From: Caldilineae bacterium
GTDB lineage: Bacteria > Chloroflexota > Anaerolineae > DUEN01
Length of the DNA stretch: 62,780 nucleotides
Assembly: GCA_011176545.1 (NCBI GenBank)
Contig: DUEN01000001.1
Location: forward strand, 1-62,780
Direction: 5' to 3'
The translations under genes and the position numbers were made by a program. Below the pieces are notes generated by a model. That model made no database searches and had not been told where the DNA came from. It was given only the letters and a program-made list of their open reading frames with translations. The first letter of the stretch is position 1. Each line of letters opens with the position of its first letter. Of this stretch, positions 24,998-31,355 are shown piece after piece.

Positions 24998-26380
24998 TTA
25001 TGCGAACTGAGGCAGATACTCCCGGTGCGCCTTGAGCAGCTCATCGGCCAGCTTCTCGGCCGTGGCCGAATCGGTGACCGAGCCATCGGCCAGGAGCGCT
25101 TCCACGAACAACTTCCGATCGCCCGTGAGCGCCGCTTCAACGGTCAGGACGTGGGCGGCGATTCGACGCATCAATGGAGCCGCCAGCCTGTCCGGGAAAT
25201 CGGGCACCTGTATCGGCCGCAACCCTCTCCCTGTGGCCACACAGGACAGCTCCAGCACGGCATCATCGGGCAGATTGGGGATGGCGCCCCGGTTGGGCAG
25301 GTTGGCTGCGAACATCTGGCGGCTGTCCTCTTCGATCGCGCGCAGGATATCCAGGAGCTGGGCATGCTCGCCCGGGACCCGCTGGAATACGCTCTCATCC
25401 AGCGGCATCTCCCCCATGGCCTGCGCCCGCATGCGCTCGTAAATCTCATCGCCGTACGCGATGATCTCCTCGAAGGAAAAGCAATCCACGCCCAGGGTAC
25501 GGCCGTAGTAATTGCCGTTTGGGAACCGCTCTGGGAAGAATTCGACGACATGCCGATCGTTCACGGCCGGATAGGCGCCATAAGTTTCGAAGAGGGACCA
25601 TGAGAAGGGATTATCCGATACCCGGAGCTCAACCTCCTCTTCGGCAAGTGTCGTGTCGCCTCCAGGTGCTGCCTGTTCGCCCTCTCCCAGCACACGCTCC
25701 GTCATCGCGCGCTCGCGTGCGAGCCGCTGCCGCACCAGGGGCCACGCGTCACGGCCGTTCCAACGCAGATCATATATCCAGGTGAAGTGATTGACCCCGG
25801 CCGCCAGATAGGTCACCTCGCTCTCCGAGGCCCCAATGAACCGGACCAACTGCTGGTAGACGTGGAAGGTGCCGATACACAGTCCCACAATATCGGCTCC
25901 TGTCGCCTTGCGCACCGCCCAGCAGTTCACGGTCATCGGGTTAGCATAGTTGAAGAACCAGGCCTGGGGACATAGCCTGAGCACATCCCTGGCGATGTCC
26001 ACCATGGCCGGGACCATGCGCAGGGCGCGAGAGATCCCGCCCGGCATGACGGTGTCGCCCACAGGCTGATAGATGCCATACTTGCGCGGGATGAAGACAT
26101 CGGCCTCCCACGCTCGTCGGCCGCCTACGCCGATGGTGGTCACCACCACGTCAGCCCCCGGCAGGACGTCACACCGGTCGGTGGACGCCTCAATGGCGAT
26201 GTCGGCATCCTTCGCATCGATCATGCGGCGACTCAGCCCCTCCGCCACCTGCAACGCCTGGGGATCAATATCCACCAGCCCCAGCGTCCACGGGCGCTGA
26301 GACAGGATGAGGTCGGCTACCAGGCCTTGGGTGAACATCGCGCTGCCCGCGCCGATGATGACGATCTTGCGTCGATCCAT
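24998..26380 (-). CDS. GH4 glycosidase, alpha-glycosidase-like (third GH4)
   Basis: A 460-residue NAD- and metal-dependent GH4 enzyme. NAD site: [20 protein letters not shown]. Further marks: VVVTTIGVGGR, MPGGISRALRMVP, FFNYANPMTVN, GLCIGTFHVYQQL (Cys), AAGVNHFTW (His), NLPNRGAIPNLPDD, and the usual end HREYLPQF. The ATG at 26380 is set by GGGAGG 4 nt upstream; a longer open frame to 26716 runs through the tandem repeat and the neighbouring kinase gene and is not used. It is divergent from the other two GH4 proteins, so three different specificities are likely. Confidence 0.88.
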   Translation of the reverse strand: MDRRKIVIIGAGSAMFTQGLVADLILSQRPWTLGLVDIDPQALQVAEGLSRRMIDAKDADIAIEASTDRCDVLPGADVVVTTIGVGGRRAWEADVFIPRKYGIYQPVGDTVMPGGISRALRMVPAMVDIARDVLRLCPQAWFFNYANPMTVNCWAVRKATGADIVGLCIGTFHVYQQLVRFIGASESEVTYLAAGVNHFTWIYDLRWNGRDAWPLVRQRLARERAMTERVLGEGEQAAPGGDTTLAEEEVELRVSDNPFSWSLFETYGAYPAVNDRHVVEFFPERFPNGNYYGRTLGVDCFSFEEIIAYGDEIYERMRAQAMGEMPLDESVFQRVPGEHAQLLDILRAIEEDSRQMFAANLPNRGAIPNLPDDAVLELSCVATGRGLRPIQVPDFPDRLAAPLMRRIAAHVLTVEAALTGDRKLFVEALLADGSVTDSATAEKLADELLKAHREYLPQFA

Positions 26381-26416
26381 GTTACCTCCCATGAATGGCT
26401 GTGACGTTCTGCCTCC

Positions 26417-26460
26417 TACATCCTGCATCCTGAATCCTGCATCCTGGATCCTGAGCAGGA
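26417..26460. repeat. heptamer tandem repeat (CATCCTG)n
   Basis: About six copies of a 7-nt unit (CATCCTG with variants AATCCTG, GATCCTG) fill the gap between the GH4 gene and the PfkB gene. Confidence 0.8.
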
Positions 26461-26468
26461 AGTCATCC

Positions 26469-27521
26469 TCACTTCTGCAACTCAACATCCATTGCCTCAG
26501 ACACGTCTGCAGCCGTGAGCTGGCCCTGCAAACCGCCGCGCGCCCCTGTGCTCGCGCGGCCACAGGCGTTCCCCAGCGCGGCGCATTGTAGCAGGGGCAG
26601 ACCTCGCAGCCATCCAGCCAGGAATCCAGCATCGAAACTGTCCCCCGCGCCGATCGTGTCCACCACGTGAGCGACAGGCTCCACGGGGACCTCCCAGTGT
26701 TCGCCCTTGCGGCCAACCAATGCCCCGCGCGCCCCCATCTTGATCACCACGATGGGCACCCACTCCATCAGCACGCGCAGGGCCGCTTCCACATCCGACG
26801 CCCCGGTCACGGCCAGGGCCTCCTGCTCATTGGGAAAGAACAGATCGACGTATTGCAAAGCAGCTCTCAACCCACCATTCCAGCACTCAGAGGGATCCCA
26901 ATTTGTATCCAGGGACGTCGTCAATCCCAACGCCTTGGCTCGCTGCAGGATGGCGGGCGCGGCCGGGAGCAGGTGTGTGAGGAGGTAATAGCTGCCGTAA
27001 TGGAAATGGCGGCCGCTGCTCAGAAACGCGTCGGTGACATCGGCAGGATACACAGCATTGAGGCTGCCGCCGTAGGTCAGGATGGCCCGATCCCCATCCG
27101 CGCGGCAGAGCGCGATACCCAGCCCCGTTTTCAGGTCGGGCCTCACGGCGACATAGCGGGTATCCACGCCGCTTTCTTGCAGACGCTGGAGGACAAGGTT
27201 CCCGTAAACGTCGTCTCCGACGCGGCCCAGGATGCCCACCCGCAGACCCAGCTTCGCCGCCTGACAGGCGAAGATACAGGTGGACCCGCCCATCTCCAGA
27301 AAGTAGTCGGGGATCCACTGTTCGACCTGGCCGAACCGCGGCGTCACGTCCCCGATGTCAACGACCAGATCCACGCACATGTCACCGATGGTGACGATGT
27401 CGAAGGATGGGGAGCGTGAAGCGTGAGGCGTGGAGCGTGTAGCGACTCTGCCACCTGTCCCCCACTGCGCTTTCTCCGTTCTTTCTGATCTACCTCTTGC
27501 GGCCTGCCTTTCACTCATCAT
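26469..27521 (-). CDS. PfkB-family carbohydrate kinase
   Basis: A 350-residue ribokinase-fold kinase. The family start is FDIVTIGDMCVDLVVDIG, followed by LEMGGSTCIFACQAAKLGL (PfkB signature 1 area) and VVDTIGAGDSFDAGFLAGWL (anion hole and catalytic Asp). It phosphorylates a sugar or sugar acid with ATP. The start is one of two ATGs overlapping the UroD-like stop (TGATGATG), implying translational coupling. The first roughly 35 residues are not kinase-like and partly derive from a heptamer repeat (27411-27444). Together with the BadF-type kinase it gives the operon two different sugar kinases, fitting cleavage of a heterodisaccharide. Confidence 0.87.
   Translation of the reverse strand: MMSERQAARGRSERTEKAQWGTGGRVATRSTPHASRSPSFDIVTIGDMCVDLVVDIGDVTPRFGQVEQWIPDYFLEMGGSTCIFACQAAKLGLRVGILGRVGDDVYGNLVLQRLQESGVDTRYVAVRPDLKTGLGIALCRADGDRAILTYGGSLNAVYPADVTDAFLSSGRHFHYGSYYLLTHLLPAAPAILQRAKALGLTTSLDTNWDPSECWNGGLRAALQYVDLFFPNEQEALAVTGASDVEAALRVLMEWVPIVVIKMGARGALVGRKGEHWEVPVEPVAHVVDTIGAGDSFDAGFLAGWLRGLPLLQCAALGNACGRASTGARGGLQGQLTAADVSEAMDVELQK
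27411..27444. repeat. heptamer tandem repeat (AGCGTGA)n inside the PfkB N-terminus
   Basis: Four to five 7-nt units (GCGTGAA, GCGTGAG, GCGTGGA, GCGTGTA) lie within the 5' coding end of the PfkB gene and encode part of its atypical N-terminus. Confidence 0.7.
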
Positions 27522-28711
27522 CACCGCAGTTGTTTCCACGTTTCCACGAACACGTTCACGTTGCGCCAGGCGTGCAGCGTGATCTCGGTGATGTTGTCCA
27601 CCGGTGACAGGATGAACCCGTTCACCCCGCGCATCGTCTCCAGCGCGCAGGCGACCGCCTCGCGCACATCGTCGGCCGAACCTTGCTCGATGGTGATAGC
27701 CCCGTTGACGCCACCCCACAGGCATACGCGCCCGCCCAGCTTGTCGCGCATGACCTGCAAGGGCGCGTCCGAGCCGTGCTGGAGCGGACCAACGCCCAGC
27801 AGGACGTCAACACCTGCTTCGAGCACGTAATCAAGCATCGGCAGCACGCCGCTCGTCATGATGTACCCGAAAGGCGTTTCGTATTCATGAGCCAGAGCGA
27901 CTTCCCGTTTCAATATGGGGAGGAGAAATTCCCGATACAGCCTGGGCGACCAGAAGTCGGCGCTCTCATACCAAGCGCGTCGGATGAAGAGGTCCACCCC
28001 GGCCTCCAGGATGACCCGCATGCGCTGTTCGTTCCAGGCGGCGATGATCGCCAGGAGGTCTTTCAGGAGTTGAGGTTGATCCATCATCATGAACATCATG
28101 TTTTCCAGCCCGCATAGCCAGGCCGCCATATCCGCACCGACACCCCATCCGCCGGCGATGAGGACGCCGCGATCGGCGCTGAACGCCCGGGCGCGCTCCA
28201 TCTCCGCACGAAAGGCGGCGATCTCCTCTGGAGTGGGCGGCATCAACATCGCCTGCAGCGCGTCCAGGTCGGCGCGGGTGGTCACGAGGGGTTTGATGGC
28301 CCGTGGCACCTGGTAGTCGTCCACGAAGGGAACGAAGTTGCCGTGGGGCCAATCGTCGGTCTTCCGCACCAGCGTGGTCAGCGTCCCGGCCGGGGTATGG
28401 TATTCTTTGTGAAGCACCGGGAACCGTTCCCCGGGGATCTCCTCGATCCACAGTTCTGTGGTTACCTCGGGAGGGAACCGGACGGGCAGGCCCCGTAGGT
28501 CTGGGTGATTGCGGCGTTCGTGGCGCCAGGAAGTAGGGACGAACAGCATGCTGTCCAGACCCATGGCCAGCTCACGGTCGACCAGCTCATAGGCGTCCTG
28601 ACAACGGGCCCGCATGGCGGCGAAGCTCATGAAGGCGCAGGGTACGTAATCCACCTCTTGCCGGTTGATCGCCCGGATCATCCGCTCGCGGGATGTAAGC
28701 GTTTTGAACAT
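27521..28711 (-). CDS. uroporphyrinogen decarboxylase-family protein (UroD/MtaA fold) 1
   Basis: A 396-residue TIM-barrel protein of the UroD superfamily, which holds true haem-pathway decarboxylases and corrinoid:thiol methyltransferases such as MtaA and MtbA. It opens with LTSRERMIRAINRQEVDYVP, the usual start of the methyltransferase-like branch. Later parts are ESADFWSPRLYREFLLPILK, GVLPMLDYVLEAGVDVLLGV and VCLWGGVNGAITIEQG. The position where MtaA-type enzymes carry the zinc ligands H-x-C reads YIMTSG, so a zinc thiol site is not evident. It is the first gene of the operon, after a leader of about 180 nt. A role in methyl transfer is inference from family and the two MttB neighbours. Confidence 0.8.
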   Translation of the reverse strand: MFKTLTSRERMIRAINRQEVDYVPCAFMSFAAMRARCQDAYELVDRELAMGLDSMLFVPTSWRHERRNHPDLRGLPVRFPPEVTTELWIEEIPGERFPVLHKEYHTPAGTLTTLVRKTDDWPHGNFVPFVDDYQVPRAIKPLVTTRADLDALQAMLMPPTPEEIAAFRAEMERARAFSADRGVLIAGGWGVGADMAAWLCGLENMMFMMMDQPQLLKDLLAIIAAWNEQRMRVILEAGVDLFIRRAWYESADFWSPRLYREFLLPILKREVALAHEYETPFGYIMTSGVLPMLDYVLEAGVDVLLGVGPLQHGSDAPLQVMRDKLGGRVCLWGGVNGAITIEQGSADDVREAVACALETMRGVNGFILSPVDNITEITLHAWRNVNVFVETWKQLR

Positions 28712-28899
28712 AGTTCCTCACACACAAGGAAATCTGGATGGGTATGTCGTCAAGGGGAATGACGATCACAGGGTATTCCGCTGGCAATATCCCTGTGCCT
28801 CGCGGTCTCTGCGCGGAGGTCGTTGGACAACCCTGTCCGCAGATCGATGCAGCGATCACTAACGAGGAACCACGGCGATCCTTTGCGCTGTCTAAAGTT

Positions 28900-28928
28900 A
28901 CTTAATCACATTCCTGATCGTTTGTCAA
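28900..28928 (-). promoter_or_regulatory. candidate promoter of the 14-kb operon
   Basis: On the minus strand, perfect TTGACA (28923-28928), a 17-bp spacer and a weak TTAAGT (28900-28905). The leader to the UroD-like gene is about 180 nt; I recognise no riboswitch in it. The weak -10 suggests activator dependence. Confidence 0.4.
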
Positions 28929-29003
28929 GGAAGTCTTTTCTTATTGCAAGGCCCTTTCAACGTCTGGAGTCTGGAGGAAGGGGACCTCTGGCCTCCTCGG
29001 TGT

Positions 29004-29030
29004 TTGACAAATCCTTCACGCTGCGATAAA
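29004..29030 (+). promoter_or_regulatory. candidate promoter of the VIT-family gene
   Basis: TTGACA (29004-29009) with an extended -10 TGC-GATAAA (29025-29030); the spacer is only 15 bp. No gene is seen in 28929-29082. Confidence 0.35.
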
Positions 29031-29082
29031 CCAGAGATCAACTGGCCAGCGTGGGATAATAAGCTCTATAAAGGGGGTATGA

Positions 29083-29889
29083 ATGAGCATCTCCAAGCGC
29101 ATCGAGGAAGCTCGAAGAGCCTTCTCCCGAAAAGACGTCGAGGCGTCGGCGAGGGCTCACACGCCGGAGCGCATCCTTCAGGAGGCCGAGGAACGACACG
29201 GCGCGACGAGCCATCAGTATATCGGCGACATGGTCTACGGAGGGCTGGACGGTATTATCACCACCTTCGCCGTGGTGAGCGGCGTCGCTGGCGCCCAGCT
29301 AGCGACGAAGATCGTCCTGATCCTGGGCCTGGCGAACCTGTTCGCGGATGGGTTCTCCATGGCTACCGGCGCGTATCTCTCCGCCAAAAGCGAACAAGAG
29401 TACTACGAGCGCGAGTGGGCGCGCGAGGCATGGGAGGTCGAGCATTTCCCCGAAGGCGAAAAGGCGGAGCTCTACGCGATCTATCGTGCCCAAGGATACT
29501 CTGAGGAAGATGCCCGCCAACTGGTGGAGATCCACTCGAAGGATCCTAAACTCTGGGTACGAGCGATGATGATCGACGAGCTAGGGCTCATGGAAGATGA
29601 GAAGAAACCCCTGCTCAGCGCGCTGGCGACACTGGTATCGTTCGTCGTGGCTGGATCGGTTCCCCTGCTGATCTACCTGATCGGCCTTATCGTCCCCCTC
29701 CCCACCTCTATCGAGTTCCCGATGTCACTGATCCTCTCGGCCGTGGCGCTGTTCGGGCTGGGCGCGGCCAAGGTGCTCATCACCGAGCTGAATCCCATCC
29801 GTAGCGGCCTGGAGATGCTGCTGGTCGGCGGGCTGGCCGCGGGTGTGGCCTATGCCGTTGGCGCGCTGCTCAAAGGCATCGGCGGATAA
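29083..29889 (+). CDS. VIT1/CCC1-family Fe2+/Mn2+ transporter
   Basis: A 268-residue membrane protein of the VIT1/CCC1 family, exporters of ferrous iron or manganese from the cytosol. The first membrane segment carries the family phrase YIGDMVYGGLDGIITTFAVV; then LANLFADGFSMATGAYLSAK, a charged cytoplasmic helical region (about 105-165) with EEDARQLVEIHSKDPKLWV that corresponds to the metal-binding domain, and three C-terminal helices (LATLVSFVVAGSVPLLIYLI onwards). The start ATG has GGGGG 5 nt upstream. It precedes a cytochrome locus, which may hint at an iron/redox niche, but no direct link is shown. Confidence 0.9.
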   Translation: MSISKRIEEARRAFSRKDVEASARAHTPERILQEAEERHGATSHQYIGDMVYGGLDGIITTFAVVSGVAGAQLATKIVLILGLANLFADGFSMATGAYLSAKSEQEYYEREWAREAWEVEHFPEGEKAELYAIYRAQGYSEEDARQLVEIHSKDPKLWVRAMMIDELGLMEDEKKPLLSALATLVSFVVAGSVPLLIYLIGLIVPLPTSIEFPMSLILSAVALFGLGAAKVLITELNPIRSGLEMLLVGGLAAGVAYAVGALLKGIGG

Positions 29890-29933
29890 CAACTCCACTT
29901 CATCACGATGGCTCCCAGCTCCTGTGTACTTAG

Positions 29934-29964
29934 GGATAGCGGAAGACGCTGCCTTCCGCTATCC
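29934..29964. terminator. bidirectional hairpin between VIT and LysR genes (GGRTAGCGG family)
   Basis: GGATAGCGGAAG (29934-29945) pairs with CTTCCGCTATCC (29953-29964). It lies between convergent gene ends and touches the LysR stop codon. Confidence 0.55.
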
Positions 29965-30956
29965 TATGGTTCAGATGCTTTCTCCCTAGCTATCCCGCGA
30001 TTACTTCGTGCTTGGGGAACCATCTTCCGGAGATCATGTTCCGGGATAGTGCGAGGGAGGCCTGGATGGATCTCCTGCATGAATTCCCAGAACGCGCGCT
30101 GGGCTGGCGTCTGAGGCAAGGCCAGATTGTAGGCGATGTATAGCCAGCGCGTCATGGAAAGCCCTTCCAGAGGGACGATCTTCACCCGCCCTAGGGCGGT
30201 GCAGCGTTTAGCCGCCACGCGAGGCACAAAGCCCAATCCGATCCCCTCCTCTACGGCCAGTAGGATCGCCTCTGAGTTCCCAACGACCAACACCGTCTCC
30301 AGCCGATCCACATCCACACCCACCTGATCGAGCCCCTCCACCAACGCCATATGCGTGCCGGAGGTGGGCTCGCGCATGATGAAGCGCTCCTCGTAAAGCT
30401 CAAGCGGATGGACGCTCTCTCTCTGCGCCCAAGGATGCCCCGTGGGCACGACGAGCACGATCTCATCTTCAAAGAAACGGCAATAGTGCAGCCCGCTGCG
30501 CTGCACACGCTCGCTGGTGATCCCCAGATCCACCTCCCCTGAAAGCAGCCAGTCGATGACCTGGGGACGCAACCCCACACGGATCGTCCCCCGCACGAGA
30601 GGATGCCGCTCGCGGTAGCGCGCCAGCAGCCAAGGCAGCACATACTTCCCCGACGTGGTGGAGCATCCGATGACCAGATGTCCCACCACCTCCCCTGAGA
30701 GCGCCAGGGCCACCTCTTCAACCCGTTTATGGGCGCGCAGTAAATCCTGCACCAGTGGCAACAGGGTTTTCCCCGTCGCGCTTAGCTTAATACGCCGGCC
30801 ACGCCGTTCGAAGAGCAACACGCCCAATCGCTTCTCCAGGGCGCTGATATGCTGACTCACCGCTGGCTGGCTCATATGCAAGCGCTGCGCGGTCAGGGAG
30901 AAATTCTCCGTCTCCGCCGCCACGACAAAGACCTGCAAGCTATCCGGATTTAACAC
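29964..30956 (-). CDS. LysR-family transcriptional regulator
   Basis: A 330-residue LysR-type regulator: N-terminal winged HTH (LQVFVVAAETENFSLTAQRL, then SQPAVSQHISALEKRLGVLL) and a periplasmic-binding-protein-like effector domain (GHLVIGCSTTSGKYVLPWLL, VDLGITSERVQRSGLHYCRF, MREPTSGTH, VVGNSEAILLAVEEGIGLGF). The effector domain resembles the CysB/CbbR-like branch that senses small metabolites. The GTG start follows GGAGGGCCTT. It is divergent from the octaheme cytochrome gene, and a T-N11-A dyad lies between them at 31145-31165, so it probably controls that gene; the co-inducer is unknown. Confidence 0.92.
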   Translation of the reverse strand: MLNPDSLQVFVVAAETENFSLTAQRLHMSQPAVSQHISALEKRLGVLLFERRGRRIKLSATGKTLLPLVQDLLRAHKRVEEVALALSGEVVGHLVIGCSTTSGKYVLPWLLARYRERHPLVRGTIRVGLRPQVIDWLLSGEVDLGITSERVQRSGLHYCRFFEDEIVLVVPTGHPWAQRESVHPLELYEERFIMREPTSGTHMALVEGLDQVGVDVDRLETVLVVGNSEAILLAVEEGIGLGFVPRVAAKRCTALGRVKIVPLEGLSMTRWLYIAYNLALPQTPAQRAFWEFMQEIHPGLPRTIPEHDLRKMVPQARSNRGIAREKASEP

Positions 30957-31020
30957 AAGGCCCTCCTCACGTGGATCATTGGCTCCAGGCTTCTGGGCTG
31001 AAGTACTGCCCCATATCCAA

Positions 31021-31051
31021 GGGTAGCGGAGGGCAGTGCCTTCCGCTACCC
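31021..31051. repeat. palindrome upstream of the LysR gene (GGRTAGCGG family)
   Basis: GGGTAGCGGAGGGC pairs with GCCTTCCGCTACCC across AGT, with one G-T pair. Nearly the same sequence as the hairpin at 29934-29964, so the two copies flank the LysR gene. Confidence 0.6.
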
Positions 31052-31144
31052 AAAAGGCCCAACTTCAAGGGGCTAGCATACCGACCCCCTGTCAAGGATA
31101 CACGCTTTACCACAGGGTCGAATCATTACTTTTTTAAATCAGAG

Positions 31145-31165
31145 CTTATCAGAAAGTCTCATAAG
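31145..31165. promoter_or_regulatory. candidate LysR operator
   Basis: CTTATCAGA-AAG-TCTCATAAG is a 21-bp dyad with one mismatch and a centred T-N11-A, the LysR-type consensus. It lies about 190 nt from both divergent starts. The rest of 30957-31355 is AT-rich non-coding sequence with two palindromes. Confidence 0.5.
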
Positions 31166-31272
31166 CGAGCATGATGTAAGTCATATGTCATAATAAGAAT
31201 TGTTTCTTAACATGCGTAGAGAATCTTCAGATGTCACAGGAGGGCCCATCATCCGGCCCGGACCCCATGTCT

Positions 31273-31325
31273 CAGAGCGTGCCTGAAGAAGTCGTCCAGA
31301 CCAGGGCTTTCTTAGACACGCTCTC
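31273..31325. repeat. inverted repeat in the cytochrome leader, possible transposon-end remnant
   Basis: The left arm (AGAGCGTGCCTGAAGAA) is matched by the right arm (TTCTTAGACACGCTCT) over about 16 bp with small bulges. It could be a leader hairpin or a solo pair of transposon ends. Confidence 0.45.
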
Positions 31326-31355
31326 ACATCTCAATCCATAGAAGGAGGTTGGAGG

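Noticed and set aside
26380-26716. N-terminal extension of the third GH4 gene
   Set aside because: The added 112 residues overlap the PfkB gene and the heptamer repeat; the ATG at 26380 has a good ribosome binding site and begins at the NAD motif.
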